Part shown: piece after piece, positions 11,604-23,238 of the stretch
How the letters are laid out: every line of letters begins with the position of its first letter
How positions within the stretch are numbered: position 1 is the first letter of the stretch
Origin: Trichoplax adhaerens
Lineage: Eukaryota > Placozoa > Uniplacotomia > Trichoplacea > Trichoplacidae
Direction: 5' to 3'
DNA length: 64,000 nucleotides
NCBI RefSeq assembly: GCF_000150275.1
Contig: NW_002060949.1
Location: forward strand, 2,291,836-2,355,835
The notes under the pieces: model-generated
The model's database searches: none
The model's input: the letters and a program-made list of their open reading frames with translations, nothing else
What the model was told of the DNA's origin: nothing
Made by a program: the position numbers and the translations under genes

Positions 11604-14050
11604 TTATTTCACCAAGGGTCGAATAGATTCTGAATCATCCGTGCATACTTGGGATTTATATTTGTCAACTTCAGCCATATAAGCCTTCCATGCAGAAGAT
11701 TTTTCACTGTCGTCCTATATTAGTAATTTAGTATATAGATACTGTTACGGATGAGTAGTAAGAGCATTTTAGCTATTTGTGATATTTAATTAAACTACAG
11801 CATGATTATTTTACAAACAGTACTTCTATAGAATTGAATTGCAAAATAATAGTAAGCAATGTGATAAGTTTAATTGCGATCAGGATCCAATAATTATGAT
11901 AGTTCTAAAATTTGATTTTAAGACCAACATACTGCTATTACATTTGTGAATTAGTTACCAGTCACAGTCCTGATTTCTGAACAAAAATGTGTCACTAAAA
12001 CTATACCATTAAACAGCAGTAACGCTAGTGTAAATTAATTAGTAAAGTACGCGTATGTAGTGTAACATATTAAAATGTACGATATCGATCAATCGAATCT
12101 TTAAAACAGTAACTGCATTAACAATCATGTCAGGTACATTGTGAAGTTATATGTTCAAGATTTAATACTAATTAATTCATCAATATATATATAACTATAG
12201 ATATCGGTCGAATTAATGACTGGAAAATTATCATAATTGACCATTTTCTGCAGTTTTATCTAAAGAGTCTACATGAATCAGTGCATTAGTATATATTCGA
12301 AAAGAGTCTATGATACACTATTTGATTAGATATCAAAAAAGTAACTGTAATAAACAACAATTGGTTCATTTCTGTCATTGGACTAAAATAGTAGTACAGT
12401 TTGATCCAGCCAGTAATGTTAGAATCAAAAATCAACTCTGTTAATGTATAATTTATTCATTTCTACTATCAGAGTGAAATAGTATTGTAGTTTGATGTTG
12501 CTAGTGACGTTAGAATCAAAAATCAACTCTAGCAATACATAATTTGTTCATTTCTATCATTGGAATAAAGTAGTAGTGCAGCTTGATGCTGCCGGAATCA
12601 AATCAACTCTAGCAATGTACAATTCGTTCATTTTTATCATCGGATTGAAATAATAATGCAGTTTGATACCGTTAGTGATGTCCGATATTAAAAATTAATT
12701 CTAGTACTGTCTAGCTTGTTCATTTCAATTATATAATTATAATTAATTATCGACTAAAATACTAAATGAGCGTATTATAGTCGATGGTGATGTTCGATAT
12801 CAAACTGATGCTCGTAAGGTACAATTTTATCCATCTCTAGAATCGATTAAAATACTAATATAGTAGTTAATGCTGATAGTGATGTCGAACATCAAATGAG
12901 CTGCAACAAAGTATAATTTGTTCTATTGATCATGGACTAAAGTAATACTACAGTCGATGGTGATGTTCCATATTTTACAGATTCGCATAAGGTACTGTAC
13001 AATTTTGTCCATCTCTAGCATCGACTAATATAATATACTAGTTAATGCCGGTAGTGATGTCGAATATTAAATTGGACTGCAATAGAGTACAATTTCTTCA
13101 TTTCTATCATGGACTAAAATAACATTATAGTCGATGCTGATGTGATTATTCAATATCTACTTTTCATTTCTATCACCCATAATAATTAATCAATGGATAG
13201 ATCAATAAATGATGGGTTTGTGCAGAATCATTTAGATTGAGTCAGTGATATGTTAAAGGTTGAAAATTCTACCCTAGTAAAGTACAATTTGTTCATTTCT
13301 ATGATGATTGACGATTTTACTAATCAATACAAGAAGAATCATCCATTTAATTTTATGATGATTACAGTTTTATCTACGGATTTTATTAACTACGCATATC
13401 AACTGACTTGATCTTGCTTTTGCTTTTTTGAATCGTCCTTTGAGGCATGTGAGGTACCTTTTCTCTTGGCCTAGAAATTAGAAACTTGCTAATTAATAAC
13501 TCTGTTGTTGCTAAGATTGTCGCTGTAACTTGGTGTTTGAACTTGATATATCATCCAAGAACTGTTCTAAAAATTTTTTTTGCAAGTCGATGGCGATCAA
13601 AACAATGCAATAGTAACGATCTAAAATGGATGATGGAATCGTTCTCTGGTACAAGATTAAGACTGCAGACTGTATGCACATCAGAGTACAACTTGTGGTC
13701 TAGTCTAATTGTGCATCATTGTCATCCAAAATTTAAGGATTGGATTAGAATGCTTTCAACTGTGACTTCATCCTACAGTAGAGTAGGAAAAGAAGTAGGA
13801 TAGACAACCATCTATTACTACACCAGATTGCTCATGCCTGCACCTGCAACTGATTATTTAATCTCTTTAATTTAGCTTCATTTTTTTTCTTGGTTTTCTC
13901 CTCTTTTCTCTGTTTCTCGAATTCCATTTCTTGTAATTTCTTTTTATACACTTCTAGAAAGCTTCCATCGTTGGAAAAAGTGTTGACTTTGGCGGTTATT
14001 TCCTGGTTATTTTCCTCTTTTGTATCATCGCTCGAGTTGATGGACGCCAT
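11604..14050 (-). CDS. TRIR: TRIR-like protein (C19orf43 homologue), three exons
   Basis: Three minus-strand exons, 14050-13844, 13470-13408 and 11714-11604, join in phase 0 to give a 126-residue protein. Exon 1 starts at ATG 14050 and carries VNTFSNDGSFLEVYKKKLQE. This corresponds to the vertebrate TRIR segment VNLFANDGSFLELFKRKMEE and is followed by a charged coiled stretch. Exon 2 is a lysine-rich linker of 21 residues. Exon 3 gives AWKAYMAEVDKYKSQ and ends SIRPLVK, matching the vertebrate end (AWAKYMAEVKKYKAHQ ... TRPLVK). TRIR was described in human as an exoribonuclease linked to telomerase RNA; the function here is by homology only. The alanine/glycine-rich N-terminus of the human protein is absent. 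A GTAC-palindrome cluster begins about 60 bp upstream of the start. Confidence 0.85.
12360..13320. repeat. Degenerate tandem repeat in TRIR intron 2, unit about 80-110 bp
   Basis: About ten diverged copies share a GTTCATTTCTATCATTGGACT-like start, then AAAATARTARTACAGTTTGAT, then a GTRATGTTRGAATCAAAA-like segment and AACTCTAGCAATGTACAATT. Starts fall near 12363, 12453, 12547, 12626, 12718, 12827, 13006, 13095, 13161 and 13288. The array lies wholly within intron 2 of the TRIR gene (11715-13407) and accounts for most of its length. Confidence 0.7.
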
Positions 14051-14104
14051 GATGGCGATTCGTCGTTTACTCTATGGAATCCTCGACTGACTGGAGCGAA
14101 ACGA

Positions 14105-14220
14105 TCCGGTACAGTAGTTGCAGTACCGTGCCGTACCGTACCGTATCGTTCCCGAGACCTGGCAGGAATTGTGTATCGCCTACCAATATTGGATAGCAAT
14201 ATACTGTTCAGTACGGCACT
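14105..14220. repeat. GTAC-palindrome cluster upstream of TRIR
   Basis: The segment is dense in GTAC and CGGTAC/GTACCG cores (ggtacagtagttgcagtacc, then gccgtaccgtaccgtatcg, then ttcagtacggcac). It begins about 60 bp upstream of the TRIR start codon. It belongs to the same sequence class as the clusters at 19.88-20.35, 38.43-38.63 and 51.6-51.8 kb. Its position fits a promoter-proximal element; any protein bound is unknown. Confidence 0.6.
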
Positions 14221-16186
14221 ATACTTTATAACACATACTATGAAAGATTACGGAGATGGGGAGTGCAACATGCGTTGCACCAAGTAGCTAATTTCAACTC
14301 GATCTATCCATGATAGTCATATTGTATAGAACTGATGCGTTACTTGCGTACACATACAGTGTTTTGACCGCCGATGGAGAAATAATTTCAAAATTTGATT
14401 ACTATAACCCTGTTAAGACTGCTTGAAGTAAACGCAGCACTATATCTACAACAGTACTATCATCGATTTATGGGCATAAAATTGAAAATATTAATATTGA
14501 TTCCATTTCTGCAGAAATCATTCTACGGTGCTGCATGCTGCAACACAATCTGCGCTATTTTAATATTATTATTGTTTATTAATTGAATATTTAGTTGGTT
14601 GACTTTTTCCTAATCTAGCAGGGATCAACCATAATGTAAGGCCCCGAACACCTAGCGTAGCTTTGGCCAGGGTTTAACAATTAATTGAAGATTTATGGAT
14701 GACCAAGCTCTATTACTTTATTACAGTGTGAGACAAATAGTGAAAATCAACACCAAATGGTTAACTATGCGAGTACTGTATACGCGCATTTTCACCAACG
14801 CTGAGCCAATAGTACCGATAAACGCCTTTTTCTAGCCTAAATTGAATATTCTAGTTATAAATGAAATAAACAATAAATCTAAGAAATAAGTTAATTAAAA
14901 ACATTTTACCTTCAACTACCTAAATGTCAGTCTTATCATCATTATACACAGTACAGTGCTATATTCAGTCAGCAATCCACAAAAACATTTATCGCTAGAA
15001 GTTAGGAGTAAACTTTTACGAAAGTAAATCAAACCCAAATCAAAGTATAGCAATGCTCTATACTATCTCATTCATTGTCTCCATCTATAATCCGTTAACG
15101 TCTATACGGACATACACATCCTGTAAATAAAATCACATTCAATTCAATCAAAGTATTCACAGCTTTAGGAGTGTAATATTTGATCCATGTTTTTATTAAT
15201 TAATTGTCTAACACGAAGAGTGATATAGAGAATAACTTCTTGCATTTAATATTGATGCGTTAACAAAATATTTACGCATTACATATCTTGTTCATCAGTC
15301 GCGAACAAATAACAAATGTCAATAGAATGGCAATTTTACAAGCTGCACAAACAGTATGGGAGATTAATTTCAAGTATACGCCTAATGATTGTACCATAGC
15401 TAGAAGTACAATTTGAATATGGCCAATAATAAGGTATTCATTTAATTAAAACGGAATTTTTGAACTATAGGCAGTCTTGTTGCTAAGACCAATTAATGCT
15501 AATTTGTTGTCAATCAGTATCAGTAACAACTTCCTCTTCTATAATGGAAGACAGTATAAAACCTGATGATTTAAAGCAATCGTATAATGCCCATAACTAA
15601 TTTATCGAGCATCGTTTCGAGCTTTTTACAAAAGAATTTAAAACATTTTACAATCACTCATAACAGTTCTAGCATTTCTAGCATTCGCTATGATAGCAAT
15701 AAGAATTTTTGTTCTCAAACGATTATGTCGGTAAACGAGATAATTAAATAACGTGCAATACTTTCAATAACATTCGTGGTAAGAAAAGAATTCTCGCAGT
15801 ACAGCACAATATAGTTAGGTTTATACAGTAAAAAGTATTATATTAATTTTTTTATCAGTATTATAGGTAGAAAATTACTTTTCGTAACTTTATCTTTAGC
15901 ATACCCAAATACCACAGTAGGGCTATAAGGACATAATCTATTCAGGTAATCGGTTGAATCTTAGTGAAATAATTTCATGACATAGAGCATGGAAACATAA
16001 AATATAAATAATCATAGATTAATAAAGTATTAAGGATAAAATGAACGATTCCTTGTCCAACAAATACACCTAGGTGCCCTATCGCCAAATCTGCATTATA
16101 TGCATACCATCAAAAAATTACAAAACGAACAAAGTTGTAATATTGACGTTAATACCAGATGATGAATAACCTACCATACAAATACA
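14221..16186. other. Intergenic stretch between TRIR and the WH-PHD-SAM gene
   Basis: About 2 kb with no supported exon on either strand. I looked here specifically for a MYST acetyltransferase domain that could complete the KAT6-like gene ending at 16187 and found no sign of its zinc finger or acetyl-CoA motif. The upstream gene ends cleanly in a stop after its SAM domain. Confidence 0.5.
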
Positions 16187-19100
16187 TTAATACAAAGTAA
16201 TTCCTGATGCTTTCATACTTGATTGCAGAATATCAATATACGAAAATATTTTTAAAGCCGGTCCTAATTTTAGTCCCAAGGCCGATATAACGTCTGATCT
16301 ATTTAACAGGAAAAGTGCTTTGCCATCAATCTCCTGCAATAAATAATAAAAAAAAATTATAATCAGTTGTTGTGCGGTAAATTTATCATAATAAGTGAAT
16401 TCTGATTAAAGTAAAAGCAGCTTAATGTGCGCGATAACCTGAACTAAAAATACATGGCTAAATTCAGCAAAACCGAGCTTTTGAAAAACTAATGCTACAT
16501 CGGACACTTTCCATTCCAGCGGATTGGGAAGATCCTAATTTATAACCGTAGATAAAATTCAGTTGATTGTAACCTATGTTGTACTAATATTGTCAGCATA
16601 TTTTAAGTTATATCTTCAAAACCTGTATTGCATCAGTTAATTTTTCAATAATTCGTCTTGATATGAGTTTCTTTGATTTATACATAGCCGAGGGGGATGA
16701 TTCGGTACAATACCCACCATTTGTTGCATTGCCTAATAGGGTAAAGTGTGAATTAGTAGCCGGAAAGAAGTAAATTATTCTCTGGTAAATGGATATCGGT
16801 GCTAATGTTGAAAACATTTACCGTAGTTTGATACATTATTATAAGAAGTCGATAAACCGCTTTCTTCGTAAGTATCATCACGACGACAACAATGACAGAT
16901 CCATTGACCTATTTTCAAGACATACGCTTTCATTACTATGAATACAGAGAAAATTTATCGATATAATGAGTTCAATTTTAATCGCTAGAATTAATGTAAT
17001 AAAAAAATGAACAATACCTTTCGGAGTTTCAGATAGCGGAGGATCTGTACATTCCATATGACAACCTTTATCACAGGCATCGCACAACAAAAGGCTATCC
17101 TATATTTAAAAGTATAACGTCATTTTCACGCTAGTGTCTATATGTTATATGCGTATATACAGTTCTACCATGCGCGACTACTGTACCATTATAGAGCCTA
17201 ATGGAAATGATCAATTTGTAACTTATACTAACCGGACGACCAGCTTCTTGACAAACAAAACAAATTTTACAATCATTGCATTGCCATTTATCTGAGGCTA
17301 ATATTTTGGTAATTAGGTGATAGTTGTATCCTAAGCAAGATGGATGTACTATAAAGCAATAACAGAAATGTTCCCCCGCAAAAATTAGCATTGACAGACT
17401 GATTAACAATTTTAGACAACGATTGAATTGGCTCAGGTCAATGTATCCATCACTTATCTCTGTAGTGATAAAAAAAATTTCACGAAGAATAGATTTAAAA
17501 TGAACTACTATTATACTGAATACCTTTTCTTCTACAATCGGAGCAAAATATAATCACGTCACCCTGATCATCAAGAATAGGACTAGAAACTTGTAGACAT
17601 AAATAACATTTGTCGCCTTGGTCTTGGTTACTGATTTGAACATTCTTATTAATAATATTGGCCGCTTGCTAATGCGAAATATAAAGAATTTCCCGTATTA
17701 GAATAGGATTGCAACTCTTATTATTCTTATTATCCAGAATACATATCACAAATTTTGAGTTGTCCTTGGTATTTTAGTTGAGTACGATCAGGTATGTATT
17801 GCAGTATTTTGCAACATGTAGAAAATTATTCAATACTAAATTACCGTCATAGTTGAGGAAAAATTGTCGTTGTTATGCTCACCTTTTCAATTATAACATA
17901 ACGATTATCTTTATTTTTCATAACTAGTTTGTTTTGGATTGCTTGATCGAGTGATCGGCGTATATAGCGAGCTAAGAGAGCACCAGAATGCTCATTTGAA
18001 ACTTCTTTCACAATTTCCTTAAAAAATACTCCTGATGGATTATTAGCTATAAAAGTTAAAACCAAATCATCCAATTCCTGATAATTGATTAAGGAACCAT
18101 GGATTGACAAATTCTACGAGCCAAATTTATGATGAGAGGAGAAGGAAAAAAAAAAAAATAATAAAATTAAAACCGGTTTCAGTTCAATTGAATGGAAAGA
18201 TACCGTTTAATAAACTATATTGTAAAGAGTAACAAGGTTGCATTGCCGATGTAATGGTCAAAGTACTAGGGTCGTAAGTTATAGACGTTTTCATATTTGC
18301 AAGAGGTGATAGGGTGCTAGATTGAACATGCAATTTTCTAACTGCTAACTTTGTTTTATGAAGCAATTTGAATAAGGCAATGACATCATAAAGATGTCAA
18401 TCTCTACTCTACTCTACTACTATCATGGACCGACTGTATGTTGTTTTTGCCTTTTATTTTAATTTCATTTCATCGTTATTTTTCTGCGTTGTCTATTTTA
18501 TTTCACACTCTGACCACTGCACGACATTATGAATTCATTGTCTTGACTACTTTTTTGTCCTCTTTCCACGATATCATGCTAATACTGCAAGGGTAGACAA
18601 GTGTATAAGATAGAGAGAAATGGTAGACTAGATAGAAAATGGACAACAATACTTGTAAAAATGTAGACAGCATTTGCAGGATTGTTTGAACCCTTCTCGA
18701 CACCATTTTTAGGCAACAATGAATAGAATAGAAGATTGAATGTATTCCTTGTACCGTCTACTACGGTAGACTAGTGTACAAGATCGAAATGGTGGACTAA
18801 ATGAGAGTATGGACAACAATGCTAGTGAAAATGGAGACAGCATTTGCAGGATTGTTGGAAGCCTTCTCGGTGGCATTTTTAGGCAACAATGAATAGAATA
18901 GAAGATTGAATGTATTCCTTGTCTCGTCTACTTTAGTCAAGTGAGAATGAAAGCAATGTTGGACTTACCAAGGTACTGACAACTTCTGGATTAATCCTAT
19001 AATACAATTTGTCAATTTTTTGTATTTTGCCGCTATTAATCGCTCTTTTCAAAGCCATTTTAACGTGCTTACGTAATAGTACACCTTGATAATGGCTTGA

Positions 19101-19637
19101 TATATATTTCTCAATGGATCTTAAGTGAACCCCCACATCAGGATTGGGACAAGAAACCAAGCAATTGTAGATCATTCGAGTTAATTCCGCGGTATTAATA
19201 ACATATCCTTTACGACGTAAATTGCTACTAGCGACATTGTCGTGATTGTTGCTACTATGATGATGTTCATAACTTTTACTACTCGCTTTGGGATTGGGGG
19301 GTCGATCATTGTTGGCTGATGATGATGATCTTTTCTTCCTAGGCTTAATACGATTGGCTATACGATATTTAACTCCACCACTACGGCTGCTATCTTTGCG
19401 TATTTTACCATCAGCTACTAATTTGGATAAAATTTTAATTGTTGTCTGTGCGGGTATTCGAAATCGCTTCTGTAACATCTTAATAATATTGTCGTCATCG
19501 GCGCGGGCTTTTCTCTTGACTAAAGTGGTAATTGCTTCTTCAATGCAATTTTTCACTTCACTAAATGTCAAATTACTTATAAGGTTGCTATTAGGCGTTG
19601 ATTTCCTCTCTTCCATGTTACTGGCTATGGTGGCCAT
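16187..19637 (-). CDS. Triple winged-helix / double PHD finger / SAM domain chromatin protein
   Basis: Nine exons (19637-18969, 18113-17883, 17668-17524, 17348-17233, 17099-17018, 16908-16822, 16732-16623, 16534-16439, 16333-16187) keep frame and give 560 residues. Winged helices lie at about 23-93 (SAMD1/KAT6 WH1-like, ending GGVKYRI), 148-216 (histone-H1-like, with [14 protein letters not shown]) and 228-299. A KAT6-type tandem PHD pair follows: CYLC...CSDC...HPSC...[12 protein letters not shown], then [19 protein letters not shown]...WICHCC (about 321-425). The C-terminus is a SAM domain (about 486-550) with [17 protein letters not shown] and [10 protein letters not shown]...[11 protein letters not shown]. 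Family knowledge predicts CpG-island DNA binding by the winged helices, acylated or unmodified H3 tail binding by the PHD pair, and polymerisation by SAM. There is no MYST acetyltransferase domain. The protein therefore joins a KAT6-like N-terminus to a SAMD1-like C-terminus. Its nuclear location is inferred. Confidence 0.88.
18592..18937. repeat. Two-copy direct repeat (period 173 bp) in intron 1
   Basis: Copies starting at 18592 (ggtagacaagtgtataag) and 18765 (ggtagactagtgtacaag) share long runs, including agacagcatttgcaggattg and ttttaggcaacaatgaatag. They end in gaatgtattccttgt plus a gtctact tail. The pair abuts exon 1 of the WH-PHD-SAM gene inside its first intron. High identity implies a recent duplication compared with other repeats in the window. 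Confidence 0.85.
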
Positions 19638-19884
19638 GTTGATGTTAGTGGCAGTTTCAATGTTTCAATGAAAATCTTTTTCTCTTTTTTTTTACCTTTC
19701 GTCTCTCTTGATGGTGTCCACCACTACTGTGTCACAGTAGGTCCAAATACCACTGGATTGAGTACACCACTAGTCAACACTATGGACAAGAGCGGCCACT
19801 TCAGAATGAAAAAGTTCCTGCAAGCCGTATCCATATATACGCCGTACAGTCCAGTAGACAGTCGTTGTCTTGCGCTCTAGCTCG

Positions 19885-20620
19885 GAACGTCCAGTACCGT
19901 CGTGTGAAAACAGCTGTGCTATGGCGTCCAGTACCGTACCGTACTGTCCATGACAGGACAATGTATACAGTAATGGACCGTATTGTACCGCAGATATCTT
20001 ATCTGGTACAGTACCGTACTGTACGGTGGTACTGATACAGCCAATGGTATTGTACTGGACGGTCCTGGACAGAGCGTGCGCAGTATAACCATCGGCCAGG
20101 AAATTTGCCTAGCTTATTCGGTACAGTACTGTACTGTACGGTGTCAGCCAGTTCTCAGTACAGTACTCAAATTGAATATACTGTACAGTACATACTGTAC
20201 ACTCTACAGATAGATCAAGGAATTATTCAGCTTTATATTCGTACCATTTTTTTGTTGACTCTGGTGAAATTTTTTTTGGCACCTTAAAAGACTAACGTAC
20301 AGTACTGTACAGTGTGAAAAGAAAAGATTGACAATCTACTGTACCGTAAAAACAGCTAAAGATGTGTAAAATGAAATGTCAACATTTTCACCATCATCAT
20401 ATCAAGATGACATACTGGAGCAGTAAGATGACATACTCTTTGGCATACTATTGTTATCACCGCGTCTGTCTGGACATTCTGTCTGTTGTTATCGTTTTCC
20501 CTATCATTCCAGTATCACATGTACAGTTCTACACACACTATACTGTACACTTCTGTAAAAGCACTCCAGTACTACGGCACTCATTTCTAGTAGTACACTA
20601 CACTACAGTACAGCATGAAA
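19885..20620. repeat. Large GTAC-palindrome cluster upstream of the WH-PHD-SAM gene
   Basis: Dense repeats of TACTGTAC, GTACAGTA, CAGTACCGTACTG and CTGTACAG occur between about 19885 and 20350, with more at 20300-20330 and 20520-20620. The cluster begins roughly 250 bp 5' of the WH-PHD-SAM start codon. It contains many overlapping self-complementary segments, so single strands could fold extensively. The open frames that cross it have repeat-driven composition and are not taken as genes. Confidence 0.75.
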
Positions 20621-20799
20621 TCTGTAGTAGTTCATGGTAAAAGGGACGTAGCTACTTCGGATGATGATGCAAATCGGATCAAAATTTCCCACTGCCCTTT
20701 CTATTTTTCAGAGTCAAAGCTGTTCAGCTTGCACATCAAGACTTCCAATTTAGCTTCCACCATCAATTCATGATTGCTTATTAGCTAAGTACGTCAGTT

Positions 20800-21365
20800 G
20801 ATGCATGATGTCAGTGGAGCTATCATGATGAAAGCTGATGTACACATTCGTTGATGCAGCATACCAGTTGAGCTATCATGGTCAAAGCTAATGTACACAT
20901 CAGTTGATGCAGGATGTCAGTTAAGCTATCATGGTCAAAGCTGATGTATACATTAGTGGATGCATGATGTCAGTGAATAAGCTATCATGGCGAAAGCTGA
21001 CGTACTCATTAGTGGATGCATGATGTCAGTGAATAAGCTATCATGGTCAAAGCTGATGTACATTAGTCGATGCAGGATGTCAGTGAATAAGCTATCATGG
21101 CGAAAGCTGATGTACTCATTAGTGGATGCATGATGTCAGTGAATAAGCTATCATGGTCAAAGCTGATGTACATTAGTCGATGCAGGATGTCAGTGAATAA
21201 GCTATCATGGTCAAAGCTGATGTACATTAGTCGATGCAGGATGTCAGTGAATAAGCTATCATGGTCAAAGCTGATGTACATTAGTCGATGCAGGATGTCA
21301 GTGAATAAGCTATCATGGCGAAAGCTGATGTACACATTAGTGGATGCAGAATGTCAGCTAACCTA
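20800..21365. repeat. Minisatellite, 54-57 bp unit, about ten copies
   Basis: The unit runs gctatcatggtcaaagctga, then tgtacattagtcgatgcagg, then atgtcagtgaataa. The central copies (about 20980-21335) are nearly identical, and outer copies are more diverged. Two unit variants alternate: tcaaagctgatgtacattagtcgatg (54 bp) and gcgaaagctgatgtactcattagtgg (57 bp). Because both lengths are multiples of three, the array is open in one frame on each strand, with an 18-residue protein repeat (MSVNKLSWSKLMYISRCR on plus). No flanking coding context supports translation. Confidence 0.92.
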
Positions 21366-21884
21366 TTATGCTGAAAGCGTAATGCATTTTAATTGACGTC
21401 TGGCCATTCTGGGCCACAGTAGGATACTGAACAGCTTTGATCATTATGGAAGAATAATTACACAATATGCATTATTGTCGTACATAGCACCACTACACAA
21501 CAGTGTTGTATGGGCGTGAGCCATACTGCAGCCCCTTATTAGGCCTTTCAATTGGGCTAAAATTTTACGAATACAGATCACTATAACCTTGAGCAATTGC
21601 CACCTGATATTTTTTCTAAATTTGGACTGCATTATTGACTTAGTTGATCTCTTTGCAATTTCCAATACAAACCATACGTATACGTTCAATTCATCCCAAG
21701 TCGCCATGAAATAGTGGTCGAAAATGTCATCATAAAACCAACCAAAACCAGTCAAAGTCTGCAGCATTGTACTGGAAGTCAGTACGTCCGTGGCAGGCGC
21801 GTCTATAAATATTGTGGTGCGTCATCGGAAAGTTTCTTACGCACCACAAGTCGCCTGATCTTGCCAACGGAGAAAGAAGGAAAA

Positions 21885-23238
21885 ATGTCGAGCATTGATT
21901 TTTATGGCCATCTTGCATCGCAGCCATGTCGCGCTGTGCAATTATTTATGAAAGCCAACAACATCCCTTTCAATTTTCACCTCATCGATTTAACCAAAGG
22001 TAGGGATAGACTTAGGCACGCGGTATAGTAGACTGAAGGCAATTGTACAATGTACAGTATAGTAATAACACGGCATTATTAAATAAAGACTTCCAGGCTG
22101 TTTTTATCTACTTTTGGGGGGATGTTCATTGTCCATAAATTAACAAAAGTACAGCACTATAATCCCCAATAGCAAACAAGATTCTATAATATTGTTGTTG
22201 TTAACATGTATGATGGCAATGTTGTTGCGATTGGGGAAGCAATGTTTGCATTACATAAACTTATTAAACTTATTGTTGTTAATACAACGTTACCAACACT
22301 GTTTGTGAAAATGTAAAACTTGACTGTGATGCTGTTCTGCATCTGCGTAGGCGAACAAACTAAAGAAGACTTTCAAAAAGTTAACCCTATGGGGAAAGTT
22401 CCAGCCATTAAGGATGGAGATTTTTGTCTTGCAGAGGGGTAAGTACTAAAATAGTACAGTAACCTAAATTGATAGACTTTGAGCTTCAGTAATCGACGAG
22501 AAAGTCCCTTAACTGTTACGCCCATAGTCTTCAAGTCAGACACGATCGAGTGGTTAGTTACTGTTAACTTACTAGTGATATTCGTATCGTAGGTAACTTT
22601 TATTCGGTAATTACCCATTATTCATCAATTTAGTAATCAATATATTATATATATATATATAATTACCTAGTATAGCCATTGTTCAGTATTTGGCCGCTAA
22701 ATATTCTACGCCCGATCACTGGTATCCTAAAGACGCTGCAGCAAAAGCAAGAGTAAATGAGTACTTAAACTGGCATCACAGCAATACTAGAGGTGGTGCT
22801 ACCGGTGTATTCTTCAATGCCGTAAGTACTAGTTTTGCGATTGATCAATCATCTATACTTTTGAAATAGGCAGCCTATAAGTGTGAATTTTGACCCCATT
22901 AGGTGATCTTACACCAGATAAGGAAGCAACCCAGAAATGAAGCTGCTATAAAGGAAGCCAAAGGAAAATTAACTGTAGCCCTCGATCTGTTCGAGAACTA
23001 CTTCGTTAAGGATCGTCTATTCATTGGCGGTAGTGAAATTTGTATTGCTGATTTGTTCGCGGTTTGTGAGTTTACTCAGTTAGACCAAATCGGTATTGAT
23101 GTTGGCAAGAATAGAGCCAACGTCAAGGCATGGAAAGACCGAGTTAGTGCACAGTTAGGAGCACATTTCGTAGAAGCCCACGAGGTTATAATTAATTTTG
23201 CTAAAAGTGCAAACTTTGCTCCTGAACCGTTTGAATAA
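21885..23238 (+). CDS. GSTT: Glutathione S-transferase, theta class
   Basis: Four exons (21885-21999, 22351-22438, 22671-22821, 22903-23238) give 229 residues, the usual theta-GST size. The thioredoxin-like N-terminal domain starts IDFYGHLASQPCRAVQLF. Ser12 sits where the theta-class catalytic serine is expected. The cis-proline segment GKVPAIKDGDFCL follows. The helical C-terminal domain opens with the strongly theta-like DHWYPKDAAAKARVNEYLNW and includes LFIGGSEICIADLFAV, the GST N-capping/hydrophobic-staple region. The enzyme conjugates glutathione to electrophiles in the cytosol. In the glutathione-contacting motif after FCLA, the usual Glu-Ser is Glu67-Gly68, with the glycine codon split across intron 2. 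The ATG at 21885 follows ggaaaa and gives a family-length start. An AATAAA lies 190 bp past the stop. Confidence 0.93.

Noticed and set aside
13486-13803. Plus-strand 105-codon open frame
   Set aside because: It lies within TRIR intron 1, on the other strand, with no family features.
14221-16186. A MYST acetyltransferase domain completing a KAT6 gene
   Set aside because: Looked for because of the KAT6-like PHD pair. No matching exons were seen, and the upstream gene ends with a stop after SAM.
17349-17409. Upstream extension of the PHD exon at 17348 (frame remains open to 17409 and beyond)
   Set aside because: Including it would insert ~45 residues between the zinc ligands CSDC and HPSC. 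The acceptor at 17349 gives CRRKVHPSC, matching KAT6 spacing.
20362-20640. Plus-strand open frame rich in His/Tyr/Val
   Set aside because: It arises from GTAC-type repeat and low-complexity DNA.
20800-21365. CRISPR-like array
   Set aside because: The units are contiguous with no unique spacers, and the setting is eukaryotic. It is a minisatellite.
21444-21767. Minus-strand 107-codon open frame upstream of GST
   Set aside because: No recognisable motif, and composition is like other chance frames. A divergent small gene cannot be excluded, but nothing supports it.
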